Below are positions 1 to 8,671 of a stretch of DNA of 64,000 bases, one piece after another. The stretch is from contig CALTWF010000007.1 in NCBI GenBank assembly GCA_943912755.1, forward strand, positions 32,225-96,224, written 5' to 3'. Origin of the DNA: an uncultured Pseudomonas sp. (GTDB lineage Bacteria > Pseudomonadota > Gammaproteobacteria > Pseudomonadales > Pseudomonadaceae). Numbering within the stretch: position 1 is the stretch's first letter; each line of letters opens with the position of its first letter. Made by a program: the position numbers and the translations under genes. Under the pieces are notes generated by a model, which saw only the letters and a list, made by a program, of their open reading frames with translations, searched no databases and had not been told where the DNA came from.

Positions 1-796
1 GCACGATCCGCGAGCCCACCTGGCACGGCCCAAGCACCGCGGCAAAGCCGATGGCCGCCACCAGGCTGTGGCCCTGCCCTTGCAGGATCGACACCAGGTG
101 CACCGCCACCGCCGTCATCAGCACCGCGCCAATGGCGAAGATCGCCGTGAGCAGCCAGTAGACCCGCGGATCGACGCGGTCCTCGGCGAGCTGCCGGGCC
201 TTGCTGGCAATACGGATGCCCACCCCCGCCGGCAACGCCCGCCAGTACAGCGGCGCGACACAGGCTAGCAGCACCAGGGCGTAGGCCACGCAGGTCAGGC
301 GCCAGCCCAGGTGCTCGATCAACAGCGCCACCAGCGGCCAGGTCAGAGTCGAGGCGAAGCCGGAAATCAGGGTGATGCCGGTGATCGCCCCGGCGGCCTT
401 CTCGCCATACAGCGCGCCGAGGCTGGCGAACAGCGCTTCGTACAACCCCAGCGCCATGCCCACGCCAATCACCGCCCAGGCCAGCAGGAACCAGCCCAGG
501 GTTGGCGCCCAAGCCATCAGCAGCAAGCCCAGCGCCACCACCGCGCCGCTGCTGGCCAGCACCGGCCGGCCGCCGAAGCGCGCCACCAGGCGGCTGGTGA
601 GCGGCGCCAGCACGGCCGACACCAGCAGGCTCAGGGACAACGCGCCGTACACCCACTGGTTGGCCCAGCCGGTGTCGCGGACGATGGGCGCGGCCATCAC
701 CGCGAGAAGGAAGAACGAACCGCCCCAGACCAGGATCTGCAACAGGCCGAGAAGAAAAATGCCGGTGATGCCGGGTGAAGCAGCGTGGTCTTTCAC
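1..796 (-). CDS. MFS transporter, C-terminal part outside window
   Basis: Only the N-terminal ~265 residues are present; the gene runs off the left edge. Reading the minus strand from a GTG at 796 gives VKDHAASPGITGIFLLG, then a series of hydrophobic helices, with the MFS loop between helices 2 and 3 visible as SRLVARFGGRPVLA. The protein is therefore an inner-membrane major facilitator permease; the substrate cannot be told. No strong Shine-Dalgarno precedes the GTG, so the start is provisional. It lies 35 bp downstream of the hydrolase gene on the same strand, so the hydrolase and the permease may be co-transcribed with the LysR gene above them. Confidence 0.75.
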   Translation of the reverse strand, partial: MKDHAASPGITGIFLLGLLQILVWGGSFFLLAVMAAPIVRDTGWANQWVYGALSLSLLVSAVLAPLTSRLVARFGGRPVLASSGAVVALGLLLMAWAPTLGWFLLAWAVIGVGMALGLYEALFASLGALYGEKAAGAITGITLISGFASTLTWPLVALLIEHLGWRLTCVAYALVLLACVAPLYWRALPAGVGIRIASKARQLAEDRVDPRVYWLLTAIFAIGAVLMTAVAVHLVSILQGQGHSLVAAIGFAAVLGPCQVGSRIV

Positions 797-831
797 GAAT
801 ACATCCGGGGGACTGCGAAAAAAAGGAAAAA

Positions 832-1545
832 TCAGGCGTCGAACGCGCCGTCGAGCCATTGGCCGAGCAGCTCGCTGGTGCGCTCGGGATGCTCCAGCGG
901 CGGCAGATGGCCGCATTCGTCGATCACTTCGAGGTGCGCACCGGCAATCCTCTCGTGCATGAAGCGGGCTTCGGCCAGCGGGGTGATTTCGTCCTGGGCG
1001 CCGAACAGCACCAGGGTCGGCACTTGGATGGCCGCCAGCAACGGCTGGTAATCGGCACGCTCGATGATCGCCTGCTGCTGGCGGATAAAGCCCTCGCGGC
1101 CAATGGCGTCGGCCATGTCCATCACCACCCGGGGCACCTCGGTTTGCAGGCTGCGGGCATGCATCAGGCGCGGCAGCAACTGCGGGGTGACGCCCTTGAA
1201 CTTGCCCAGCCCGGCCAGCTCCAGCAGGCCACGGCGGACCCGCGCGCGCGCCGGTTCGTCGGGCCGCGCCATGGTGTCGAGCAGGGCCAGGCGCTCTACC
1301 CGTTCAGGGGCGCGGCGAAGGATTTCGAAAGCGACATAACCGCCCATGGACAGCGCCGCCAGGGCAAAGCGCGGTGGCGCCTGCGCCAGCACGCGCTCGG
1401 CCATGGCGGCGATGGAGGCGTCCTGGCTGAGGTCGGCCACCAGCACCTCGCGGCGGCTAGCGAAGGTGGCCCGGGCATGGGCCCACAGGCGATGGTCGTT
1501 GAGCAGGCCAGGCAGCAGGACGAGGGGCAGCGTGTCGCGGGTCAA
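832..1545 (-). CDS. Alpha/beta-fold hydrolase
   Basis: A 237-residue cytoplasmic alpha/beta hydrolase. The N-terminus carries the oxyanion-hole stretch LVLLPGLLNDHRLW, the nucleophile elbow is ALSMGGYVAF (Ser), the acid is in FGAQDEITP (Asp) and the catalytic His is in DECGHLPPLEHPE near the C-terminus, so the triad is complete. Length fits the MhpC/BioH-like esterase group; substrate unknown. I chose a TTG start because a GGAG lies about 8 bases upstream; an alternative GTG at 1575 overlaps the stop codon of the upstream LysR gene and would add 10 residues. The tight LysR-hydrolase-MFS spacing suggests one operon. Confidence 0.8.
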   Translation of the reverse strand: MTRDTLPLVLLPGLLNDHRLWAHARATFASRREVLVADLSQDASIAAMAERVLAQAPPRFALAALSMGGYVAFEILRRAPERVERLALLDTMARPDEPARARVRRGLLELAGLGKFKGVTPQLLPRLMHARSLQTEVPRVVMDMADAIGREGFIRQQQAIIERADYQPLLAAIQVPTLVLFGAQDEITPLAEARFMHERIAGAHLEVIDECGHLPPLEHPERTSELLGQWLDGAFDA

Positions 1546-1571
1546 ACCGGGTACTCCAGAAGAATGAAAGG

Positions 1572-2495
1572 TCACAGCATGTGCCCGGCCCAGATGCGCC
1601 GCTCGACCAGGTCGGCGGCGATCTCGATAAAGGCCTCGGCAACGAAGCGCGCCGCCGGGCTGACCCGGCGATCGGCGGGAAACACCTGCACCAGCTTGCG
1701 CATCGGCAGCGGGTCGACCAAGGGCGCGGCGCACAGGCTGCCGCTCTCCACTTGCGCCCAGATCGGCGCCAGCGGCAGCACGGTGAGGCCGAAGCCATTG
1801 CGCACCAGGTCGATCATGGCGCCGAAGGAATCGGCCTCGACGCTGGTACGCAGCTTCACCCCGACTTCCCGCGCACAGTTGTCGAGGATCACCCGCAGGC
1901 CATGGCGGGCGCTGGGCAATACCAGTTCGCGCTCGGCCAGGCTGGCGAACGCCACTGGCGTGTCGAGGTCGAGGCCGGCACCGGGCGGGCCGACCAGCAG
2001 CAGGTTTTCCATCATCACCGGGACGATGCGCAAGGTGTGCAGCGGCTGCGGGTCGTAGGAAATCGCCAGTTCCAGTTCGCCGCGTTGCAGCCAGTCCAGC
2101 AGGTAGCCGCTGAACGCCGAGGAAAAGCGCACGGCCAGGTTGGGCTGGGCCTCGCGGATCTTGCGTACCAGCGGCACGGTGATGATCTCGGCCACCGTGG
2201 GCGTGGTGCCGATGACCACCGTGCCGCGCAGGTTGGTGCGCCCGCCCGCCACCGAACTGCGGATCGACTCCAGCTCTTCCATGATCCGCGTGGCATGGGC
2301 CAGCACTTCGCGGCCGGCTTCGGTGATGACCATGCCGCGCCCGTGACGCTCGAACAGGTAGGTGCCGAGCTCCTTTTCCAGCATGCGGATCTGCCGGCTC
2401 AGGGCCGGCTGAGCGATGTGCAGGCGATCGGAGGCCTTGCTCAGGCTGCCCAGTTCGGCAACGTGGATCAGGGTCTTGAGTTGAACGACATCCAT
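1572..2495 (-). CDS. LysR-family transcriptional regulator
   Basis: A 307-residue LTTR. The N-terminal winged helix-turn-helix spans about residues 1-60 (AELGSLSKASDRLHIAQPAL), followed by the linker helix and a periplasmic-binding-protein-like effector domain (RGTVVIGTTPTVAEI onwards). Start at MDVVQLKTL, the usual LTTR opening; an upstream in-frame ATG would add 14 residues that do not look like the family. It is divergent from the MHS symporter gene across a 267-bp gap and heads the hydrolase/MFS genes downstream, so it probably controls one or both; the effector is unknown. Confidence 0.9.
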   Translation of the reverse strand: MDVVQLKTLIHVAELGSLSKASDRLHIAQPALSRQIRMLEKELGTYLFERHGRGMVITEAGREVLAHATRIMEELESIRSSVAGGRTNLRGTVVIGTTPTVAEIITVPLVRKIREAQPNLAVRFSSAFSGYLLDWLQRGELELAISYDPQPLHTLRIVPVMMENLLLVGPPGAGLDLDTPVAFASLAERELVLPSARHGLRVILDNCAREVGVKLRTSVEADSFGAMIDLVRNGFGLTVLPLAPIWAQVESGSLCAAPLVDPLPMRKLVQVFPADRRVSPAARFVAEAFIEIAADLVERRIWAGHML

Positions 2496-2538
2496 GGGCG
2501 GGCCAGTCAGGACTACGGGAAAGCGGGACTGACACAAG

Positions 2539-2546
2539 TGTATACA
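2539..2546. promoter_or_regulatory. Short perfect palindrome in the LysR/symporter gap
   Basis: TGTATACA, a perfect 8-bp palindrome with flanking AT-rich bases, sits 44 bp upstream of the LysR start. LysR proteins commonly bind such sites upstream of their own gene and of a divergent target. Assignment as the operator is inference from position only. Confidence 0.35.
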
Positions 2547-2762
2547 TATTGCCCGCCGGTGAAACGCCCCGCGCCGCCCCGAGCGCTCCCGCCAGGCTTG
2601 CGCAACCCGCGAAACACAAGGCTTGCGCCGTCATCGATAAAATTTCGGCATATCAGTTAGGCCAGTCAGCGGCCTTATTGGCGCCCCCGCCCTGGGATAG
2701 CGTGAGGTCCTGCCGGTCGTCCCTGTCCGGCGTACTACAAGAACAAGATCAGGGTGAACCTC

Positions 2763-4124
2763 ATGTCCGTATCGATTCCCGGGACCGCCGACGGCGGCGC
2801 CCAGCAACAGCCCAACCGCGTCAAAGCCATCCTCGGTGCCTGCTCGGGCAACCTGGTGGAGTGGTACGACTTTTTCATCTATGCCTACACGGCGATCTAC
2901 TTCGCCGCCGCGTTCTTCCCCAAGGGCGACACCACCACGCAACTGCTGGCCACCGCCGGGGTATTCGCCGTGGGCTTCTTCATGCGCCCGCTGGGCGGCT
3001 GGATCTTCGGCTGGATCGCCGACACCCGCGGACGCAAGGTGTCGATGATCATCTCGGTGTTCATGATGTGCGCCGGCTCCCTGCTGATCGCGATCATGCC
3101 GACCTACGACAGCATCGGCCTGGCCGCCCCGGTGATGCTGGTGGTCGCCCGGCTGATCCAGGGCCTGTCGGTGGGCGCCGAGTACGGCACCGGCGCCACC
3201 TACATCAGCGAGATCGCCACGCCGGGACGGCGCTGCTTCTACGGCTCGTTCCAGTACTTCACGATCATCGCCGGGCAGTTGCTGGCGCTGTTCACCGTGG
3301 TCCTGCTGCAACAGACCCTGAGCGACGAGCAACTGCGCGAATGGGGCTGGCGGATTCCGTTCTTCATCGGCGCGGTGAGCGCCGTGGTGGTGGTGTACCT
3401 GCGCCGCTCGATGCACGAAACCGCCTCGAAGAAGGACATGCGCCGCGAAGGCGCCGGCTCCCTGCGCGGCCTGTTCAAGCACAAGCGCGCGGTGGCGCTG
3501 GTGCTGGCCTTCACCGTCGGCGGCTCGCTGTACTTCTATACCTTCACCACCTACATGCAGAAGTTCCTGGTGATCTCAGTCGGTTTCGATGCCGAGACGG
3601 TCAGTTTCATCATGACCTCGGCGCTGATCGGCTTCATGCTCTGCCAGCCGCTGTTCGGCCTGCTCGCCGACCGCATCGGGATCAAGGCGCACATGCTGCT
3701 GTTCTCGGGGATTGGCGTGCTGGTGGTGATTCCGCTGCTGTTCGCCATCCAGGGCAGCCATAACCCGCTGGTGGCCTTCGCCCTGGTCTTCGTCGGCCTG
3801 GTGATCGCCTCGCTGTACACGCCGATCGCCGGGATAGTGAAAGCCGAGCTGTTCCCGCCGGCGGTGCGCGCCCTGGGCGTGGGCTTCCCCTATGCCATCG
3901 GCAACGCCGCCTTCGGCGGCACGGCGGAATACGTGGCGCTGTCGTTCCGCGCCGAAGGGCTGGAAAGCCATTTCTTCTTCTACGTCGCCGCGGTGCTGTG
4001 CGTGACCTTCATCGCCTCGCTGCTGATGCCCAACCTGACGCGGCACGGGTATATCAGCGGGGACGGCAAGGTCGAGGAACATACCGGGTTGCGCGTGGGG
4101 CCTGTCGAGGCCGCACGGGTCTGA
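2763..4124 (+). CDS. MHS-family MFS transporter (KgtP/ProP-like metabolite:proton symporter)
   Basis: A 453-residue inner-membrane permease with about 12 hydrophobic helices. The opening AILGACSGNLVEWYDFFIY is the hallmark of the metabolite:H+ symporter branch of the MFS (alpha-ketoglutarate, shikimate, proline/betaine and related carboxylates); the helix 2-3 loop GWIADTRGRKVSM and the later RLIQGLSVGAEYGTG segment also fit. I start at ATG 2763, which has AGGGTGA upstream, rather than the in-frame GTG at 2754. It is divergent from the LysR regulator and probably its target. Substrate not determinable, but a small carboxylate is typical. Confidence 0.88.
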   Translation: MSVSIPGTADGGAQQQPNRVKAILGACSGNLVEWYDFFIYAYTAIYFAAAFFPKGDTTTQLLATAGVFAVGFFMRPLGGWIFGWIADTRGRKVSMIISVFMMCAGSLLIAIMPTYDSIGLAAPVMLVVARLIQGLSVGAEYGTGATYISEIATPGRRCFYGSFQYFTIIAGQLLALFTVVLLQQTLSDEQLREWGWRIPFFIGAVSAVVVVYLRRSMHETASKKDMRREGAGSLRGLFKHKRAVALVLAFTVGGSLYFYTFTTYMQKFLVISVGFDAETVSFIMTSALIGFMLCQPLFGLLADRIGIKAHMLLFSGIGVLVVIPLLFAIQGSHNPLVAFALVFVGLVIASLYTPIAGIVKAELFPPAVRALGVGFPYAIGNAAFGGTAEYVALSFRAEGLESHFFFYVAAVLCVTFIASLLMPNLTRHGYISGDGKVEEHTGLRVGPVEAARV

Positions 4125-4211
4125 AGGCGTCCCGAGCTGCCAGCCAGCGGCATCATCGATGAAGAGGCGGCGAAGAACGGGGTCAAGGTCGTCCTCGCCG
4201 GCTACCCCAAT

Positions 4212-6929
4212 ATGCGCGAGTTCGACCGCATCACGTTCAGCTGGGGCGGCGAGCTGCTCCAGCATGAAGTGACCCAGGCTGAGGTGGACGCCGCTTCGCT
4301 GGTGATCCTGGTGCCCGAAGCAACCATCCTCGCCGCCGGTGCCAGCGATGACCTGGTCCTGGTCTACCGGGTCCGCGACGAGGTGCACAACCAGTCCAGC
4401 GACTGGTCGGTACGTGCCTTCGTCACGGTGGAAGTCGGCGAAGGCCTGTTCGATCCGCCGATGATCGAAAACCCCGACCCGACTGCCCAGCCCGACGAGC
4501 CGATCGACCTCGACGACCTGGGCGATGACGACCTGCTGGTCAATGTCATTGTCTACAGCAACGGCCTGCTGGTCGGCGACGAAGTGGCCCTGACCTGGGC
4601 CGGCACCACCGCCCAGGGCCTGCCGGTCACCTTCACACCGGCCCCGCAGACGGTCAGCCGTGATCCGCAGGTCATGACGTTCATCATCCCCAACGGCGAT
4701 GTACGGGGCCTGGGTGGCGGCCGCGCCGTGGCCTCCTACACCGTGACCCGCAGCGGTGCGGCGGCGGGCCAGTCCAAGCGCGCCTTCGTCACCTTCGTCG
4801 GCGCCGAGCAACAGCTGCCCAAGCCGACCGTCGATGAAGCCGAGGACGGTGCCCTCGATCCTGCCCTGGCGCTGGCCACGGTGGTCGTGCCCGGGGAGGT
4901 GCTGGAGGGCGGCGATATCGTCTACCTCACCTGGCTCGGCACCCGGGCCAATGGCAGTACCCTGCTGCATGAGGATTCACGCAACATCAGCGGCGTCGGT
5001 GCCGGCCAGCCGCTGCGCCTGAGCATTCCCGACACGGCCATCGCGCCGCTGGATGGCGGGACGCTCGCGGTCTACTACCGAGTATTCAAACGCAGCATCG
5101 GCAGCGAGCTGGAATCCGAGCGCGAGCACCTGACCGTCGGCGAGGCCCAGGCCGCGCTGCCGGCACCATCGACCAACCCACCGCCGGTGGGCGGCGTGCT
5201 CGATCCGGACAACGTCACCGGGCAACTGGAAATCATCGTGCCGGCCTGGCCGGGGATGAACGACAAGCAGACCGTGCACCTGGTCTGGCGGGCCAGCGGT
5301 GGCGCCAGCCACGACGACTTCATGCCGGTCAGTGCGCCGATGGTGGGCAAGCCGGTCGAGTTCTATCTGGACCGCGCCCAGGTCGAGGGCTATCGCGACC
5401 AGGATATCCAGCTGTCCTATTGGGTCGAGACACCCGGTGAGGCGAGCCAGGTGTCCGGGGTGCTCGCGTTCAACGTCGGGGCGGATGAGGGAATAGGCTT
5501 CGGCCCGATGCGGATCATGGGCGCACGGTTCAACGTAAGCACGTACACGGGCTGGAACGTACCAAGGATGCTCAGCGCCCTGGATGACACCAGCCGGACG
5601 CCAATGCTCGCCGAATGGCGCTATGAATTTGACCCGCAGTGGTCGAAAGCGACCAGTTGGGTCGACGAGAAACCCTGGCTGAAACTCTATGTGCGCAACG
5701 CCTCGGAAACCTGGGAATGCAACCCGGCCAATATCGTCGGTCATGGCGGCAGTGGTCACGAAAATGGTTTTCCTGCCTTCGTCGCGCTGCGTGATCCCGT
5801 CCTGGGCGATGATGGCATCGAGGTCGACATGGTCGCCTGGGGCAACCCCGCGTATGGCGGCGAACTGGATGCTCATCTGGCCAACCTCAGGAACGTCATG
5901 GAAATCAGCGCCACCAGCCGCGCCTTTGCCGCCCGCCTGCGCGACGGCAGCGTGGTGTGCTGGGGGAACGCCCAGGATGGTGGATTCCCTCGCACGATCG
6001 AAGGCAGCTTCGTCCAGGTCAGGGGCAATGGCGGTGCATTTGCCGGGCGGCAGTCGAACGGCAAGCTGTTTGCCTGGGGTAGGGAATCAAGTGGCACGGA
6101 GCTACCGGAGAGGGTTACCCGGCACAGCGACTATGTCGACCTCTGTTCGTCAGTAAATGCATTCGCGGCACTTCGCGCCAGCAGTCATGTGGTGGCCTGG
6201 GGAAGTAGTTACGGTGGAGGACAGTTGCTCCCCGGCCAGGAGGAGATGAACGACATCATCCAGCTCAGCGGAAACGCCGGTGGCTTCGCCGCGCTGCGTG
6301 ACCAAGGCAATGCGAGATCGGTGATCAGTTGGGGCCAAAGCGACGTGCCTCCGGAGATCGCCAGGCTAACCAACGTCAGGATGCTCAGCGCCAACACGTT
6401 CTATGCCTTCTCACTGCTGCTGGACAATGGCGAGATCCGGGTCTGGGGCCAAGGAGAGCCGGCCACCTTGCCAGACGAAATCATCGGGCTTCCCAACGTT
6501 ATGGAAGTCTCGGCGACCTCGGATGCGTTCTGCGCTCGACTGAGCGACGGCAAGGTCATCGCCTGGGGCCGCGAAAACTCTGGCGGCAAACTACCGCACG
6601 TTGTCGAAGACAAGACCAATATCATCCAGGTCGCGAGCAACACCAGCGCATTCGCCGTGCTGTGCACGGACGGCTCGGTGGAAGCCTGGGGCAACCCTCT
6701 CGCCGGTGGCGATACTTCCGCCGTCGCCACGCGGCTGGTGGACGTGAAGGCGATCTACGGCAACGGCCACTGCTTCGCCGCCTTGACCGGCAAAGGCGAG
6801 GTAGTGACCTGGGGACTCCCGCCGGGAGGTGGCGACAGCAGCAAGGTCCAGTCGCAACTGCGTGGCCGGGTCACCCACAGTCGCCTGGTGCCCTTCCAGG
6901 AGGCGCAGCAACTGTTCGGCGACGACTGA
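4212..6929 (+). CDS. Ig-like/RCC1-repeat surface protein, 5'-truncated remnant
   Basis: A 905-residue reading frame with two halves. Residues ~1-430 are Ig-like repeats of ~105 residues, each opening with a G-x-L-D-P-like turn and a VxLxWxG strand. Residues ~520-900 hold nine units ending in WG (VAWGNPAYGG, VCWGNAQDGG, IAWGRENSGG and others), the RCC1 beta-propeller pattern. Such proteins are usually large exported surface proteins. The frame is open with recognisable domain sequence back to 4125, the base after the symporter stop codon, where PELPASGIIDEEAAKNG matches the start of the other Ig-like units. There is no signal peptide, no Shine-Dalgarno before the first ATG and no room for a promoter, so I read it as a fragment that lost its 5' end. 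It may be silent or translated by read-on from the symporter gene. Confidence 0.7.
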   Translation: MREFDRITFSWGGELLQHEVTQAEVDAASLVILVPEATILAAGASDDLVLVYRVRDEVHNQSSDWSVRAFVTVEVGEGLFDPPMIENPDPTAQPDEPIDLDDLGDDDLLVNVIVYSNGLLVGDEVALTWAGTTAQGLPVTFTPAPQTVSRDPQVMTFIIPNGDVRGLGGGRAVASYTVTRSGAAAGQSKRAFVTFVGAEQQLPKPTVDEAEDGALDPALALATVVVPGEVLEGGDIVYLTWLGTRANGSTLLHEDSRNISGVGAGQPLRLSIPDTAIAPLDGGTLAVYYRVFKRSIGSELESEREHLTVGEAQAALPAPSTNPPPVGGVLDPDNVTGQLEIIVPAWPGMNDKQTVHLVWRASGGASHDDFMPVSAPMVGKPVEFYLDRAQVEGYRDQDIQLSYWVETPGEASQVSGVLAFNVGADEGIGFGPMRIMGARFNVSTYTGWNVPRMLSALDDTSRTPMLAEWRYEFDPQWSKATSWVDEKPWLKLYVRNASETWECNPANIVGHGGSGHENGFPAFVALRDPVLGDDGIEVDMVAWGNPAYGGELDAHLANLRNVMEISATSRAFAARLRDGSVVCWGNAQDGGFPRTIEGSFVQVRGNGGAFAGRQSNGKLFAWGRESSGTELPERVTRHSDYVDLCSSVNAFAALRASSHVVAWGSSYGGGQLLPGQEEMNDIIQLSGNAGGFAALRDQGNARSVISWGQSDVPPEIARLTNVRMLSANTFYAFSLLLDNGEIRVWGQGEPATLPDEIIGLPNVMEVSATSDAFCARLSDGKVIAWGRENSGGKLPHVVEDKTNIIQVASNTSAFAVLCTDGSVEAWGNPLAGGDTSAVATRLVDVKAIYGNGHCFAALTGKGEVVTWGLPPGGGDSSKVQSQLRGRVTHSRLVPFQEAQQLFGDD

Positions 6930-6945
6930 CCGCTGTCACACGCCG

Positions 6946-6973
6946 GGCACCTCGATCACCCCATCGAGGTGCC
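6946..6973. terminator. Hairpin between convergent genes
   Basis: A perfect 11-bp stem (GGCACCTCGAT / ATCGAGGTGCC) with a 6-base loop lies between the ends of the RCC1-like gene and the convergent DAACS gene, covering the last codons and stop of the latter. There is no T-tract on either side, so rho-independent termination is plausible but not certain. Confidence 0.5.
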
Positions 6974-8239
6974 TGGCAGCGGCTCTTCAGCCACCACGAC
7001 CTGCCCCTCCTCCAGCAACTCCCCTTCCCACTTGGCCACCACCGCCGTGGCAATCGAGTTGCCCACCGCATTGGTCGCCGAACGCCCCATGTCGAGGAAG
7101 GTATCGATGCCCAGGATCAGCAGCAGGCCGGCCTCGGGAATATCGAACTGCACCAGCGTGGCGGCAATCACCACCAACGACGCCCGCGGCACCCCGGCCA
7201 GGCCCTTGGAGGTCAGCATCAGGGTCAGCAGCATGAGGATCTGCGTGCCGATGGACATTTCGATGCCGTAGGCCTGGGCGATGAACAGCACGGCGAAGGT
7301 GCAGTACATCATCGAGCCGTCGAGGTTGAACGAGTAGCCCATGGGCATGACGAAGCTGGAGATCTTGCGTGACACGCCAAAGCGGTCCAGCGCCGCCAGC
7401 AGCTTGGGATAGGCCGACTCGGAGCTGGCAGTGGCGAAGGCCAGCATGAACGCCTCCTTGATCAGGCGCAGCAGCTGGAACACCCGCCGGCCGAGAAACA
7501 CCGCGCCGGCCAGCACCAGCAGCAGCCACAGGGTCGCCAGGCCCATGTAGAAATCACGCATGAACACGGCGAAGGTAACCAGGATGCCCAGGCCGTTGAC
7601 CGCCACGGTGGAAGCCATGGCCGCCATCACCGCCAAAGGCGCCAGTTTCATCACGTAGCCGGTGATGGTGAGCATGGCCTGGGCCAGCTCGTCGGTCAGG
7701 CGCACCAGCCCCCTGGCCTTTTCCCCCAGGGCCGCCAGGGCCACGCCGAAGAACAGCGAAAACACCACGATCTGCAGGATCTCGTTGGTCGCCAGCGCCT
7801 CGGCAAACGAGCGCGGCACCAGGTGGGTGACAAAGCCCTTGAGGGTGAAGGCCGAAGTCTGCAACGAGGTACTGGCATGCACATCCGGCAATGGCAAGGC
7901 CAGGTGCAGGCCGGGCTGAAGCACGTTGGCCATCATCAGGCCGACCGCCAACGACAGCAGCGAGGCGGTCATGAACCACAGCATGGCCTTGCCGAATACC
8001 CGCCCGACCGCACCGGCATCGCCCATATGGGCGATACCGACCACTAGGGTGGAAAACACCAGCGGGCCGATCAGCATCTTGATCAGGCGCAGGAACACGT
8101 CGGAGACGGTGGAGATATAGCCAGCGATCTGGCTGGCCGTGGCCGGATCGGGGCTGGTGAGAAAAATGACATAGCCGGTCAGCACGCCCAGGAACATGGC
8201 GAGCAGGATCCATCCTGCCAGCGGAATGCGTCGTTTCAT
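6956..8239 (-). CDS. DAACS-family dicarboxylate/amino acid:cation symporter (DctA/GltP-like)
   Basis: A 427-residue inner-membrane carrier of the sodium:dicarboxylate symporter family (SDF). Visible hallmarks are the serine-rich ATASSESAYPKLL before the re-entrant hairpin, GYSFNLDGSMMY, and GIDTFLDMGRSATNAVGN, which form the substrate and cation site. Length is normal for DctA/GltP. The gene reads away from the TPP-decarboxylase operon, which now lies 6 kb upstream beyond the direct-repeat-bounded block; without that block the two would be divergent neighbours. This makes the carrier a candidate uptake system for the C4/C5 dicarboxylate that operon might degrade (inference). Confidence 0.9.
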   Translation of the reverse strand: MKRRIPLAGWILLAMFLGVLTGYVIFLTSPDPATASQIAGYISTVSDVFLRLIKMLIGPLVFSTLVVGIAHMGDAGAVGRVFGKAMLWFMTASLLSLAVGLMMANVLQPGLHLALPLPDVHASTSLQTSAFTLKGFVTHLVPRSFAEALATNEILQIVVFSLFFGVALAALGEKARGLVRLTDELAQAMLTITGYVMKLAPLAVMAAMASTVAVNGLGILVTFAVFMRDFYMGLATLWLLLVLAGAVFLGRRVFQLLRLIKEAFMLAFATASSESAYPKLLAALDRFGVSRKISSFVMPMGYSFNLDGSMMYCTFAVLFIAQAYGIEMSIGTQILMLLTLMLTSKGLAGVPRASLVVIAATLVQFDIPEAGLLLILGIDTFLDMGRSATNAVGNSIATAVVAKWEGELLEEGQVVVAEEPLPGTSMG

Positions 8240-8671
8240 GAAGCACCTGTAGTCGAAAAGGAGAATTCACCGTGGCGCACGGCGCGTCACGGCAGCAGGT
8301 AGGCAAATGCAAGATGCCCGCTGGGGCATGCCGGGGACGGGGGCGATGAGTCGGACGGTGCAGCGGCTGCGATCAGGTGCAATAAACGAACGAACATGGT
8401 CTTGCCCTCGGATTTTATTGTTGTGGGTCATGCCGTTGCCGACACGATCAAGCACGCTAAATCCGCTGGCAGGCGCGACCAAGGGGCCTTGCGGCCTATC
8501 AGATATGCGCGTTGGCGATAGCTCGACAGCTATGCGCGCTCGGCATGTTCCAAAGAGAAAAACGGTACCCAGCCTGATACGGCATGGGTAAATCATGGGG
8601 TGGCAATGTGCAGAGGTATGCAGGAGTGTGGATCAGGAGGGACGCCTGGTGAACACCGCACAGTTGAGCGT
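8240..8671. other. Intergenic region with left copy of the direct repeat
   Basis: 432 bp with no convincing gene. It contains the promoter side of the DAACS gene, the left copy of the 40-bp repeat and a local dyad in 8515-8536 (ATAGCT and AGCTAT separated by 4 bases). Short open frames on both strands lack ribosome-binding sites and family-like sequence. Confidence 0.6.
8528..8567 (+). repeat. Left copy of 40-bp direct repeat flanking the secretion/Fic block
   Basis: This stretch matches 14258-14297 at 36 of 40 positions in the same orientation. The first half is dyad-like (ATGC-N7-GCAT); the second half is the identical string AAAGAGAAAAACGGTA. The only copies I see in the window are these two. 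They flank the lower-GC block and may mark its insertion or be a duplicated regulatory leader. Confidence 0.7.

Noticed and set aside
775..2058. 427-codon open frame on the plus strand opposite the hydrolase and LysR genes
   Set aside because: Low-complexity Gly/Arg/Gln/His-rich translation typical of the antisense of high-GC genes; no ribosome-binding site, and the opposite strand has two clear families.
8267..8596. 109-codon minus-strand and 94-codon plus-strand frames between the DAACS and Fic genes
   Set aside because: They overlap each other, have no family-like sequence and cover the direct repeat and promoter region.
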